Shown piece by piece: positions 45,101 through 53,693 of a stretch of 64,000 nucleotides of DNA; positions within the stretch are counted from its first letter, which is position 1; each line of letters begins with the position of its first letter. The stretch covers positions 1 to 64,000 of the forward strand of contig CAKSIN010000008.1 of the NCBI GenBank assembly GCA_934463115.1, written 5' to 3'. A program made the position numbers and the translations under genes. This DNA is from an uncultured Clostridia bacterium (lineage in GTDB: Bacteria; Bacillota; Clostridia; UMGS1810). A model generated the notes under the pieces. It was not told where the DNA came from. It did no database searches and saw only the letters and a program-made list of their open reading frames with translations.

Positions 45101-45991
45101 TCAAAGCTCCCCCACAATGTGCCTATAGCACGCAATATCGCATTTTCTTCCGCAAAGACAGGGCGAATATCCCCACTGCGTATTCGGCAGAAAATTCATC
45201 TCCTTATAAATTTCACGTGCCGATTTTGCGTTAAAACGTTTTTCGCCGTTAATGATTTTCTCACGCTCGGGATTGTTTTTAAGAAAATCGTCCGTCATAA
45301 ACGGATTTGACTTATGCGCGCCCTTGTAGTAAACGCTGCATTGCCATGTATCAAGACCGTTTTCCGATACCGCATTTCCGGGACATGCCTTTATGCATTC
45401 GCCGCATTTGTCGCAGACGCTTTCTTTCAAAGGCTCGTCGCACTCGAGCGGTGCGTCGGTTATGATAAAGCAGTAACGCATAAACGGACCGTATTTTTTG
45501 TTTATTATTTTTCCGTTAAGTCCCGGCTCACCGAGTCCGCACACCTTTGCCGCCTTGCCGAAGTCGATTATAACATCGGGCGCCGGCTTGCCCTCCTCGA
45601 CGGGGTCGGAAATTAGTTCATATGTATCCACAACCTCGGGATTTGTGGTTTTGTCGCCTTTAACCCTCAAATTCGGAATTGCCTTTTGCAGACAGGCGTC
45701 ATACCCGTTATTTTCTATCATCGCGCCGATTTTAAGAAGAAAAATTTCAGCCATTTCCTCGTCGAAATATTTAACTCCGAGGGTTGTGTATGTATACTGC
45801 TGATTTCCGTTTTCCATTGCCTTGTATATTCCCTTGGGAACTGCAAAACCGAAACCGATTATGCATTTTGCATTCGGCAGTATCATCATCGGGTCGCGCT
45901 GAATATCGTCATCTTTATAAACTTTTCCTATGGCACAAACCGTTGCGCCGAGCTTTTCCGCCGTATCTTTTATCATTTTTGCATTGAGCAT
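45101..45991 (-). CDS. QueG/reductive-dehalogenase-like 4Fe-4S protein (paralogue 2)
   Basis: Second member of the tandem family, 296 residues from the ATG at 45991 (AAAGGGTG upstream). Conserved core GLGEPGLNGKIINKKYGP and FIITDAPL; ferredoxin quartet CDKCGECIKACPG; terminal group CLCGRKCDIAC. It shares the layout of paralogues 1 and 3 but is shorter and ends soon after the last cysteine group. No signal peptide or membrane segment. It lies directly after a predicted 25-residue membrane peptide gene, whose stop overlaps this gene's ribosome binding site, so translation is probably coupled. Confidence 0.75.
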   Translation of the reverse strand: MLNAKMIKDTAEKLGATVCAIGKVYKDDDIQRDPMMILPNAKCIIGFGFAVPKGIYKAMENGNQQYTYTTLGVKYFDEEMAEIFLLKIGAMIENNGYDACLQKAIPNLRVKGDKTTNPEVVDTYELISDPVEEGKPAPDVIIDFGKAAKVCGLGEPGLNGKIINKKYGPFMRYCFIITDAPLECDEPLKESVCDKCGECIKACPGNAVSENGLDTWQCSVYYKGAHKSNPFMTDDFLKNNPEREKIINGEKRFNAKSAREIYKEMNFLPNTQWGYSPCLCGRKCDIACYRHIVGEL

Positions 45992-45995
45992 AAAA

Positions 45996-46073
45996 TCACC
46001 CTTTCTTTTTTCGTTCACGCACAAACGAAAAAATTATTGCCGCTATTGCTATAATTTGTCCTGTATAATTCAT
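45996..46073 (-). CDS. predicted 25-residue single-pass membrane peptide
   Basis: Short open frame starting MNYTGQIIAIAAIIF and ending in basic SFVRERKKG: one hydrophobic helix of about 15 residues with a positive C-terminal tail. Its ATG overlaps the cupin stop codon (ATGA), an AAAAGG site lies eight bases upstream, and its stop lies in the ribosome binding region of the next gene. This is good context for a real, coupled gene, but the peptide is too short for composition tests. It could tether a neighbouring Fe-S protein to the membrane or simply couple translation. No known family. Confidence 0.5.
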   Translation of the reverse strand: MNYTGQIIAIAAIIFSFVRERKKKG

Positions 46074-46399
46074 TTTAAGAGCCTTTTATCCGTATTGTCC
46101 CTGCTTGTATCACTGTTTTCCACAACCATAACAGTTGCGTTTTCCGACACGGTTATGTGGTGCCATTCGCCTTTCGGAATGTTGTATAATGTGCATTTCT
46201 GCATTTGTATTTTTTCGTTTTCCGTATAAAGCACCGCACTGCCGTCAAGGAGAACAAATGCCTCGTCGGTTTCTGTATGTCTTTCAAGCTGACAAAATTT
46301 TAAAAACCGTTCGGAATACCTCAAAAATCCTATTTTCCAGCCTTCAAACTGCATCATAACTTTAAAATCTTCACCGTCAAATTTATGTATTTGTATCAT
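46070..46399 (-). CDS. small single-domain cupin
   Basis: Cytoplasmic cupin of 109 residues from the ATG at 46399, which overlaps the preceding stop (ATGA). The fold is suggested by ERHTETDEAFVLLDGSAVLY near residue 45 (His and Glu at metal-ligand positions of motif 1) and YNIPKGEWHHITVSENATV near 80 (motif 2 histidines). Such cupins bind a metal and either sense or transform small molecules. Its place between two QueG-like genes suggests a role in the same pathway; substrate unknown. Confidence 0.75.
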   Translation of the reverse strand: MIQIHKFDGEDFKVMMQFEGWKIGFLRYSERFLKFCQLERHTETDEAFVLLDGSAVLYTENEKIQMQKCTLYNIPKGEWHHITVSENATVMVVENSDTSRDNTDKRLLK

Positions 46400-47475
46400 C
46401 TGTCCAATCTCCAAGCCTTTTTTGTACGCAACGGCTCTTTAAATCTTCCCTCCATACAGCCGCCTTTTTTCTCCAGCACCGACACGCACGCTCTTATGCA
46501 GCCGCCGCATTTTGCCATATTATACCCTACCCAGCTCGGAAAATATTTTTGCAGTGCGGTGTAAACCTTCATAATTTCATGTTCGTTTGCAGCGTCCGTC
46601 ACGCCCTCCATAAGGTCAAGCGCGCCGTTTTCGTTTTTGTCCCACACTTCTTTTGGCACAAACGGGTTGTAGTAACGTCCTGCGTGGGTGTAAAACGCAT
46701 AACAGCGCCACATATCAATATCGCCCCACTCTAAAATTTTGCCGTCAAGATTAACCGTTACCTTTGCGCCGCCTTTTATCGGCGGTATGCACGAGCCGGG
46801 ACATTCCCTTACGCACGCACCGCACCGTCTGCAAAGAGGCTTACCCGAATACATTTCGTCATATTCAAGCTCCGCGTCGGTGAAAATGAACGCAACACGC
46901 TGCAGAGGTCCGAATTCGGGAGTTAAAAGCATTTTGCTCCAGCCGATTTCGCCGAGTCCGCACGCAACGGCGGCAATTCGGAACTGAAACTGCAAATCGG
47001 GCGCAACATTGCCCTCCCTTGCCGGACGTGTAAACTGCACGCTTCTGTGATGCGCGGTTGACGTTTTTGCGTTCTCGTTTACTTCAATCTGCTCTTCCGG
47101 CGAGAGTGTGTTTCCCGGACTTCCGTCCATATCGGACACAACTCCCCTAGCACCGGTATTACGGTAGACAAAAGCCTCGTAACCCTCGTCCTCGATTACC
47201 TTTCCCACCTGATACAAAACGGCAGGTGCAAAAATTTCGTTAATACCGCCGTATGCCATTGACGGATACTGATAAAACTGTGTTCCCTCCTCAATACCGC
47301 GCTGAACGCCCCTCGGGATTCTGAATACAAATCCGATACAGCTTTTTGCCTCGGGAAACAAAAACTGCGGGTTCATCTCGTCGGGAGCACCGTCAAAACG
47401 TGACATAGGCGCAATTCCGCACTTGTCGGCTCCGGCGGCGAGCGCCGCTTTTTTAATCATTTCGCTTGTAAGCAT
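46396..47475 (-). CDS. QueG/reductive-dehalogenase-like 4Fe-4S protein (paralogue 3)
   Basis: Largest of the three paralogues, 359 residues. Core GLGEIGWSKMLLTPEFGP with FIFTDA; ferredoxin quartet CRRCGACVRECPG followed by an insertion of about 30 residues; second cluster region with KCGGCIRACVS and a further C near the end. The N-terminal half resembles the dehalogenase-superfamily nucleotide/cofactor fold (GADKCGIAPMSRF; SCIGFVFRIPRG). It starts 7 bp after the U32-like gene and overlaps the cupin start by 4 bp. Function unknown; an electron-transfer or reductase role on a small organic substrate is the simplest reading. Confidence 0.75.
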   Translation of the reverse strand: MLTSEMIKKAALAAGADKCGIAPMSRFDGAPDEMNPQFLFPEAKSCIGFVFRIPRGVQRGIEEGTQFYQYPSMAYGGINEIFAPAVLYQVGKVIEDEGYEAFVYRNTGARGVVSDMDGSPGNTLSPEEQIEVNENAKTSTAHHRSVQFTRPAREGNVAPDLQFQFRIAAVACGLGEIGWSKMLLTPEFGPLQRVAFIFTDAELEYDEMYSGKPLCRRCGACVRECPGSCIPPIKGGAKVTVNLDGKILEWGDIDMWRCYAFYTHAGRYYNPFVPKEVWDKNENGALDLMEGVTDAANEHEIMKVYTALQKYFPSWVGYNMAKCGGCIRACVSVLEKKGGCMEGRFKEPLRTKKAWRLDR

Positions 47476-47482
47476 TCTATCA

Positions 47483-48523
47483 CTAACCTTTCATATCATA
47501 CATTTCTTCCAGATTTATCAATGCACTTTTGTAATTTTCCTCGCATTTAACGCACTTTAAACAATTATGACCGCAATAAAGATAATCGTTTTTTAGCTTT
47601 TGATTGTCAATCACATACGGGTAAATCCGCCCTGCGTGATTTGGCTCCAGTATTTCAAGAATATTCCCCGTACACTTTTCGTTAACATAGCTTTCAAGTA
47701 TCTGCACCGGCTTATCAGACACCCTCGTTGCAAGCTTTACAGAACTAAAATACGGTTCGTAAAGGCGCAAATCTTCGGGGCGGATAAAGTTGGTATCACG
47801 CACGAGTGAGATGCGTTTTTCGTGATTTTTAAGGTATTCGTGACATATTCCCGAAAATTCGTAGCAATTATCCATTTTTGAGATTTCGCTCTCATGAGAT
47901 ACCAAATTATCGTGAAACGTATGCACCGAGCAGTAGTTAAGGCAGCCGCTGTTTGCAAGTATGCACAGGGTTTTTCCGTTTTCAGCGCACCAGTTTTTAA
48001 GCTTTTTTATTGTGTTAAAATCGCGATTAAACTCGCGTTTCATATAGTATCCGTCAAAATACGGCGCAAGATAATCCATACCCTGAATTGTGCCGATTTC
48101 CATATTTACCGACGCACGAGTTTTTATATTTTCAAAGTTGTCTTTTACAAATTTTGCGATAAGGGGTGAAGTGGTTGTGATAGATGTCAGCATAAAATTT
48201 TCGCAGATATACTGAACCGTATCGCCGATTTTATTGTAAAACGCACGGGAAAGACTGTCTTTTCCGTAGCAGTTTCCGTTAAAAAGCAGATTGAATTTTA
48301 TCCCGTTTTCATAAAGCTTTTTAAGGTCTGCAATCTGCCTTTCCTGCGCCTCCCACGGCGTAAGACACGCCTGCTGAATTTGCAGATTTCTGCCGTTCGC
48401 AAAGTCGCCCCACGAAAAATATACTTCTTCGATTTTTGACTTATGTTTTATAACCGTGTCAATAAATTCATAATTTCCGCACATTTGATAACCGACAGAA
48501 AAATTCAATTTCAACACCACCAT
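47483..48523 (-). CDS. U32-peptidase-like Fe-S protein
   Basis: Protein of about 347 residues resembling the U32 peptidase-like family (relatives UbiU/UbiV bind a 4Fe-4S cluster and are not proteases). A TIM-barrel-like N-terminal half has ASVNMEIGTIQGMDYLAP, then MKREFNRD and the segment ILANSGCLNYCSVHTFHDNL, where cysteines and His fit cluster binding. More cysteines occur near CHEY and in the C-terminal CGHNCLKCVKC. ATG 48523 is used but has no strong site; a TTG a few codons on, after GGTGGTG, is an alternative. It heads the QueG-like operon and is divergent from a broken AraC gene. Confidence 0.6.
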   Translation of the reverse strand: MVVLKLNFSVGYQMCGNYEFIDTVIKHKSKIEEVYFSWGDFANGRNLQIQQACLTPWEAQERQIADLKKLYENGIKFNLLFNGNCYGKDSLSRAFYNKIGDTVQYICENFMLTSITTTSPLIAKFVKDNFENIKTRASVNMEIGTIQGMDYLAPYFDGYYMKREFNRDFNTIKKLKNWCAENGKTLCILANSGCLNYCSVHTFHDNLVSHESEISKMDNCYEFSGICHEYLKNHEKRISLVRDTNFIRPEDLRLYEPYFSSVKLATRVSDKPVQILESYVNEKCTGNILEILEPNHAGRIYPYVIDNQKLKNDYLYCGHNCLKCVKCEENYKSALINLEEMYDMKG

Positions 48524-48620
48524 ATATATCACATTTACATATTGATTTTACCACAAATAAAAGCTATAATAAATATACTAAACAAACACAAAAATATAGA
48601 AAACAAACACGAGGTCTTTT

Positions 48621-48812
48621 ATGAAAACATATGAAATCAATCCATATATCCGTTTTGCTCAAGAAATTCTTTTGCAAAAAAGCACAAATGTAACGCTAAC
48701 ATATGATCATAGATTATTTTATATTTTAGACGGAAACGGCAGTATAGAAATTAAAAACAGCCAATTGGAGTGGTATAATATAAATAGAGTCGACAAACAC
48801 CAAAAAATCTGA
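48621..48812 (+). pseudogene. truncated AraC-type regulator (N-terminal sensing domain only)
   Basis: A GAGG site precedes an ATG opening MKTYEINPYIRFAQ. The sequence resembles the N-terminal cupin domain of AraC regulators (HRLFYILDGNGSIEIKN) but breaks off after about 48 residues, where the reading frame runs into unrelated sequence and a stop. No helix-turn-helix domain follows; an IS3 remnant does. It was probably the divergent regulator of the U32/QueG operon, now inactivated. The call rests on one domain fragment and its position. Confidence 0.6.
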
Positions 48813-49190
48813 TATAAATACAAAAATAGGTACGCAGTAAAATTAATGTGCAAAGTCTTAAAAATCAGCGAATACGGATATTACAGGTGGCTGAAAAACA
48901 AGGATAAGCCTTCCAAACGTCATCTTCTTCTGGTCAAAATAAATGAAATCTTATCCGAACATCCGGATAATGCGAATTACGGATATGACCGCATACATAA
49001 AGCATTAGAAATACGCGGGATTAAAGTGAGCCGAAATACCGTATACCGTGCCATGAAAGACGGAATTTTAATCCACAAAGCAAGGAAGCCGCACGGTATA
49101 ACAAAGGCAAGTACAGAGATAACAGGATAAAGAAAATTTAATAAAACGTGATTTTACGGCAGACAAAACTGTAAAAAACTATTAACAGAT
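48813..49190 (+). pseudogene. IS3-family transposase (OrfB) remnant
   Basis: Residues YAVKLMCKVLKISEYGYYRW and YGYDRIHKALEIRGIKVSRN with TVYRAMKD are the HTH_21 start of an IS3/IS150-type OrfB. It is broken twice: no OrfA is present, and the frame shifts near 49125, after which ENLIKRDFTADK continues the transposase in another frame to a stop near 49190. The DDE catalytic core is missing. It adjoins the truncated AraC gene, which it probably disrupted, and ends just before the VanZ gene. Confidence 0.85.
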
Positions 49191-49202
49191 AAAAGTTTGA
49201 AT

Positions 49203-49661
49203 TTATTTTTTAAAATTTCTTTTGAACAGATTAATTGCGGCTGTACCGACAACAGCGCCGCATGTGTCTATAAATACATCGAGCAAACGGCAGGCGCGCC
49301 CGGGTACAAAATACTGATGTACTTCATCCGTTACTGCATAGAGCATGCATAAGGCAATCGGAAATATAAAATACTTTGCGTTTGTTTCAAATTTATATTC
49401 TCCGAAAAACAGACACGCAAACAAACCCAGCACGGCATATATACTAAAATGTGCTCCCTTGCGCACAAACATATCCAATTGACCGGCAAGGCTATCTATC
49501 TGCCCTTGTGTTTGACCGGGCATAACAATTCGGGCAATCGCCTTGGTAAAACCGGTACTTGTGTTTGAAGAAGTATCTGCATTTTGCGCCGAAAACATAA
49601 ATATAAATATCATTACCGTCAATGTTAAAGCTGCATACAGTATTTTTTTGTTCATCTTCAT
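49203..49661 (-). CDS. VanZ-family membrane protein
   Basis: Small integral membrane protein of 152 residues from the ATG at 49661 (GGAGG upstream). Family signature: FSAQNAD after the first helix, RKGAHFSIYAVLG near 70, TDEVHQYFVPGR near 115 and LLDVFIDTCGAVVG at the end, across four or five membrane helices. VanZ relatives are widespread in Firmicutes; the founding member gives low-level teicoplanin resistance, but most have unknown roles and no van genes are nearby, so resistance should not be assumed. Confidence 0.9.
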   Translation of the reverse strand: MKMNKKILYAALTLTVMIFIFMFSAQNADTSSNTSTGFTKAIARIVMPGQTQGQIDSLAGQLDMFVRKGAHFSIYAVLGLFACLFFGEYKFETNAKYFIFPIALCMLYAVTDEVHQYFVPGRACRLLDVFIDTCGAVVGTAAINLFKRNFKK

Positions 49662-49695
49662 ATCAGCCGCCTCCGTCTGCAATCGTCAGAATGTC

Positions 49696-49728
49696 AAAAG
49701 CGCCCGTATAACAGTTCAGGGCGCTTTT
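49696..49728 (-). terminator. terminator of the hydrogenase operon
   Basis: AAAAGCGCCC (49696-49705) pairs with GGGCGCTTTT (49719-49728), a 10-bp stem. On the minus strand it follows the HydA stop by about 30 bases and ends in TTTT, before the VanZ gene. Confidence 0.8.
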
Positions 49729-49758
49729 GTAATTTATATACCGTAGTTTGTATATTGA

Positions 49759-51495
49759 TTATTTGGACATGCTTCTGTCTACATAGTGTGTGTGCAGAAG
49801 CTCATGTGCTTTGTGTCCGCCGGGTTCGCCGAAATACTCCTTGTACATAAGCTGTACATTGGGATTTTCGTGAGACTTTCTGAGTGTTGAAGCCTCATCC
49901 TCGGAGTAGAGAGCAGCGGCGCGTTTTGCCTTAACATCAACGGTTGCCTTTGTGCGTGAATCCACAATAGGCTGTCCGCCGCCGTGAATGCATCCGCCCG
50001 GACATGCCATTATTTCTATAAAGTCATAGTGTTCGCCGTTTTTAACTCTCTCAAGCACTTCTCTTGCGTTCTTTGTTCCGTGAGCAACAGCCACGCGAAC
50101 ATCTTTCCCCGCAATCTGAAGTGTAGCCTCTTTTACGCCGTCAAGTCCGCGCACTGCGGTAACATTGAGGTTGTCGAGCGGTTTCTTTTCGAGTATTTCG
50201 TAAACCGTTCGAATAGCTGCTTCCATAACACCGCCCGTTGTACCGAAGATAACGCCTGCACCGGTTGCGTCGCCAAACGGCTGATCAAATTCCTCATCGG
50301 GAAGATTAACGAAATCGATACCTGCCTGCTTAATCATTCTTGCAAGCTCTCTTGTTGTAAGCGAAACATCGATATCTGCGATACCGTCCGAACCCATTTC
50401 TTCTCTGCTTGCCTCAAACTTTTTGGAGGTACACGGCATTATTGCAACAGAGAAAATATTTTCCTTATCTATGCCGGCCTTTTCGGCATAATACGATTTA
50501 ATAACCGCACCGAACATTTCCATAGGCGATTTGCATGTGGAAAGGTTGCCGAGAAATTCGGGATAGTAATGCTCGCAGAATTTAACCCAACCCGGTGAGC
50601 ACGATGTGATTATCGGCAGATTCTCCTGTTTTGTGAAACGGTTGATAAACTCCGTTCCCTCTTCCATTATTGTGAGGTCGGCAGCCGTATCGGTATCGAA
50701 AACCTTATCGAATCCGAGACGTCTTAATGCAGCAACCATTTTTCCTGTAACCGGTGTTCCTATCGGGAGACCGAATTCTTCACCGAGTGCGGCACGTACG
50801 GCAGGAGCAGTCTGAACAACAACATGCTTGCTTGTGTCATCGAGAGCGTCCACAACCTTGGGAATATCATTCTTTTCATACAGAGCACCCACAGGACATG
50901 AAACTATACACTGTCCGCAGAAAATACATCCTACTTCGCTTATATTCTTTTCAAAAGAAGATGTAATATGTGTGTTAAATCCTCTGTCTGCACATCCGAT
51001 AACCGAAATCTGCTGATTCTGACATGCGGCAACGCAGCGGCGGCAAAGAATGCACTTGTTGTTATCTCTTACAAGAGATGTTGAGGTGTTATCCAATTCA
51101 TAATGAACATTTTCGCCCTCATACGGAAGCTCTCCGATTCCCAGTTCATCAGCAAGCGTCTGCAGTTCACAGTTTCTGTTGCGAACGCATGTGAGACATT
51201 TCTTTTCATGGTTGGAAAGAATAAGCTCCAGCGTAGCGCGTCTTGCGTTTCTTACCTTTGTTGTATTTGTGTAGATTTCCAAGCCTTCCGAAACAGGATA
51301 AACGCAGGCAGCCTGAAGCGCCTTTGCTCCCTTTATTTCAACGAGACACATTCTGCACGCACCAATCTGGTTGATATCCTTAAGGTAGCAAAGCGTGGGG
51401 ATGTGAATGTTTGCATCTCTCGCAGCATCAAGGATGGTGTAAGATGCGGGAACGCTGTAATCTTTATCGTTAATTTTAATATTTACCATATCCAT
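49759..51495 (-). CDS. hydA: [FeFe] hydrogenase catalytic subunit HydA (group A3 type)
   Basis: Catalytic subunit of a cytoplasmic multimeric [FeFe] hydrogenase, 578 residues. An N-terminal 2Fe-2S domain (CYLKDINQIGACRMC near 36-50) precedes the His-Cys cluster (about 95-115), two 4Fe-4S quartets (CILCRRCVAAC; CIFCGQCIVSCP) and the H-cluster domain (about 220-530). H-cluster loops: TSCSPGW (C299, S300), MPCTSKK (C355) and MACPGGCIHGGG (C498, C502). L1 reads TSCSP rather than the textbook TSCCP. With HydB and HydC it likely forms the bifurcating complex that makes hydrogen from NADH and ferredoxin. Last gene of the operon, 15 bp after hydB; AGGAGGG precedes the ATG. Confidence 0.95.
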   Translation of the reverse strand: MDMVNIKINDKDYSVPASYTILDAARDANIHIPTLCYLKDINQIGACRMCLVEIKGAKALQAACVYPVSEGLEIYTNTTKVRNARRATLELILSNHEKKCLTCVRNRNCELQTLADELGIGELPYEGENVHYELDNTSTSLVRDNNKCILCRRCVAACQNQQISVIGCADRGFNTHITSSFEKNISEVGCIFCGQCIVSCPVGALYEKNDIPKVVDALDDTSKHVVVQTAPAVRAALGEEFGLPIGTPVTGKMVAALRRLGFDKVFDTDTAADLTIMEEGTEFINRFTKQENLPIITSCSPGWVKFCEHYYPEFLGNLSTCKSPMEMFGAVIKSYYAEKAGIDKENIFSVAIMPCTSKKFEASREEMGSDGIADIDVSLTTRELARMIKQAGIDFVNLPDEEFDQPFGDATGAGVIFGTTGGVMEAAIRTVYEILEKKPLDNLNVTAVRGLDGVKEATLQIAGKDVRVAVAHGTKNAREVLERVKNGEHYDFIEIMACPGGCIHGGGQPIVDSRTKATVDVKAKRAAALYSEDEASTLRKSHENPNVQLMYKEYFGEPGGHKAHELLHTHYVDRSMSK

Positions 51496-51510
51496 CTTAT
51501 TTACCCTCCT

Positions 51511-53304
51511 TTATTTGGAAATTGCGTCTTTCGGACAGTTGTTTACACAAAGTCCGCACTTAACGCACTTAGCTGCATCTATAGTGTGCGGCTGTTTGAG
51601 CGAGCCGTTGATTGCGCCTACAGGACAGTTTCTTGCACACTTTGTACATCCGATACACTTATCGGCATCAATCTTAAACGAAATGAGTGCCTTACATACT
51701 CCGGCAGGACATTTTTTGTCTACAACGTGAGCAATATATTCATCTCTGAAATACTTGAGAGTGCTCAGTATCGGGTTCGGAGCAGTCTGTCCGAGTCCGC
51801 AGAAAGCTGCGTCTTTTATGCTGTAGCAAAGTTTTTCAAGTCTGTCTATATCCTCAAGTGTGCCCTCACCGCTTGTGATTTTATTGAGTATTTCAAGAAG
51901 TCTCTTTGTACCGATTCGGCACGGAGCGCACTTACCGCATGATTCGTCAACCGTAAATTCAAGGAAGAATTTGGCTATATCAACCATACATGTATCTTCG
52001 TCCATTACAATGAGTCCGCCCGAACCCATCATCGAGCCTATGCTTATGAGTGAATCATAGTCAATCGGTGTATCTATAAGCGATGCCGGAATACATCCGC
52101 CGGACGGTCCGCCGGTCTGTGCTGCCTTAAATTTCTTTCCGTTGGGAATACCGCCGCCGATATCGTATACAATTTCGCGGAGTGTAGTACCCATGGGGAT
52201 TTCAACAAGACCTGTGTTGTTGATTTTTCCGCCGACAGCGAATACCTTTGTTCCCTTGCTCTTTTCGGTTCCGATACTTGCAAACCAATCGGCTCCCTTG
52301 TTGATTATAGCAGTGATATTTGCATATGTCTCAACATTGTTAAGAAGAGTCGGTTTTGCAAAAAGACCTTTGTTTGCCGGGAACGGCGGTCTCGGTCTCG
52401 GCTCACCTCTGTGACCTTCGATTGATGTCATGAGCGCTGTTTCCTCACCGCATACAAATGCGCCGGCGCCCAATCTGAGCTCGAGATCAAAGCAGAAATC
52501 GGTATCAAAAATATTTTTTCCGAGGAGTCCGTATTCTCTTGCCTGCTCAATTGCAATATTGAGTCTGCCTACGGCAATAGGATACTCGGCTCTGATATAT
52601 ATATAACCCTGGTCGGCACCGACAGCATATGCTGCAATAGCCATTGCCTCGATTACCGAGTGCGGATCGCCTTCAAGAACACTTCTGTCCATGAATGCGC
52701 CCGGATCGCCCTCGTCGGCATTACATGCAACAAACTTCTTGTCGCCTTTTGCATTTGCGGTAAACTGCCACTTAAGACCTGTAGGGAAACCGGCACCGCC
52801 TCTTCCGCGGAGCCCCGAAGCTTTTATTTCATCTATAACCTGCTGCGGCGTCATTTCCGTAAGAACTTTACCGAGAGCGGTATATCCGCCGAATGCTATG
52901 TATTCGTCAATCATTTCGGGATTGATTACACCGCAGTTGCGAAGCGCAATACGTTTCTGCTTTTTGTAAAAATCAACTTCATTAAGCGATTTGATGTTGT
53001 TTTCGTCAACAACGGTTTCTTTGTAAAGAAGTCTCTTTACAATTCTTCCTTTGAGGAGATGTTCTTCAACTATTTCTTCAACATCTTCTTCTTTAACCAT
53101 GCTGTAAAATGCACCCTCGGGGTACACAATTACTATCGGACCTAATGCACATAGTCCGAAGCAGCCTGTCTTGATTACTTTGATTTCATCAGAGAGTCCT
53201 TTCTCGCTCAGGCTGGATTCAAATTTTTCTATCAGCTTAGCGCTTCCCGATGATGTACATCCGGTACCGCCGCAGACAAGGACGTGAGCTCTTGCTAATT
53301 CCAT
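51511..53304 (-). CDS. hydB: hydrogenase flavoprotein subunit HydB (NuoF-like)
   Basis: NAD(P)H- and FMN-binding subunit, 597 residues. Order: thioredoxin-like 2Fe-2S domain (about 1-115, CGGTGC and TGCFGLC); NuoF core with GLRGRGGAGFPTGLKW near 165 for FMN/NAD binding; SLBB-like domain; 4Fe-4S motif CGKCAPCRIGTKR near 475; and a C-terminal pair of ferredoxin quartets (CIGCTKCARNCP; CVKCGLCVNNCP). This layout is that of HydB/HndC of bifurcating hydrogenases, which pass NADH electrons to HydA. It lies 14 bp after the HndB-like gene. Confidence 0.95.
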   Translation of the reverse strand: MELARAHVLVCGGTGCTSSGSAKLIEKFESSLSEKGLSDEIKVIKTGCFGLCALGPIVIVYPEGAFYSMVKEEDVEEIVEEHLLKGRIVKRLLYKETVVDENNIKSLNEVDFYKKQKRIALRNCGVINPEMIDEYIAFGGYTALGKVLTEMTPQQVIDEIKASGLRGRGGAGFPTGLKWQFTANAKGDKKFVACNADEGDPGAFMDRSVLEGDPHSVIEAMAIAAYAVGADQGYIYIRAEYPIAVGRLNIAIEQAREYGLLGKNIFDTDFCFDLELRLGAGAFVCGEETALMTSIEGHRGEPRPRPPFPANKGLFAKPTLLNNVETYANITAIINKGADWFASIGTEKSKGTKVFAVGGKINNTGLVEIPMGTTLREIVYDIGGGIPNGKKFKAAQTGGPSGGCIPASLIDTPIDYDSLISIGSMMGSGGLIVMDEDTCMVDIAKFFLEFTVDESCGKCAPCRIGTKRLLEILNKITSGEGTLEDIDRLEKLCYSIKDAAFCGLGQTAPNPILSTLKYFRDEYIAHVVDKKCPAGVCKALISFKIDADKCIGCTKCARNCPVGAINGSLKQPHTIDAAKCVKCGLCVNNCPKDAISK

Positions 53305-53318
53305 CTGATATATCCTCC

Positions 53319-53693
53319 TTATTTATCGTTTGCACCGATTGTATATTCATCTACAACTTTGCCGTTTACAACGGTCTCGTTTATGATTTTAACAGCCTTT
53401 TCGGGTGTCATTTTAACATACGTTATCTTATCTCCGCCCGGCAAGTAAACCTCTACGATAGGTTCGAGTTTGCACAGACCGATACATCCCGTCTGTGTAA
53501 CATATGCCTTATCTTCGAGATTTCTTTTTTCAATCTCGTCCATCAATGATTTGAGAACCGGTCTTGCTCCGGCAGCAATACCGCATGTTGCCATTCCAAC
53601 AACAATACGTACGCTGTCGTCACCCTCTTTTCTCAAGTTAACCTTTGCCAAAGTTTTGTTTCTCAATTCTTCTAACTGAGCCAAACTCTTCAT
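53319..53693 (-). CDS. 2Fe-2S ferredoxin-like hydrogenase subunit (HndB/HydD type)
   Basis: Small thioredoxin-like 2Fe-2S protein of 124 residues found between hydC and hydB in such operons. VVGMATCGIAAGA (C37) and TGCIGLCKLEP (C70, C74) are the visible cluster segments. It resembles the N-terminal domain of HydB and is thought to be an electron carrier or accessory of the hydrogenase complex. Its start follows the HATPase stop directly, with no gap. Confidence 0.88.
   Translation of the reverse strand: MKSLAQLEELRNKTLAKVNLRKEGDDSVRIVVGMATCGIAAGARPVLKSLMDEIEKRNLEDKAYVTQTGCIGLCKLEPIVEVYLPGGDKITYVKMTPEKAVKIINETVVNGKVVDEYTIGANDK

Noticed and set aside
44164..47475. Calling the three Fe-S proteins epoxyqueuosine reductase or reductive dehalogenase
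   Set aside because: They lack QueG's C-terminal repeats, and no Tat signal or membrane anchor of respiratory dehalogenases is present; only superfamily membership is supported.
49203..49661. Glycopeptide resistance from the VanZ-family gene
   Set aside because: No vanA/H/X/S/R genes are nearby, and the family is broad and mostly unrelated to resistance.
51103..51942. Plus-strand open frame of 279 codons across the hydA-hydB junction
   Set aside because: Opposite strand of two certain hydrogenase genes; no motif or start signal.
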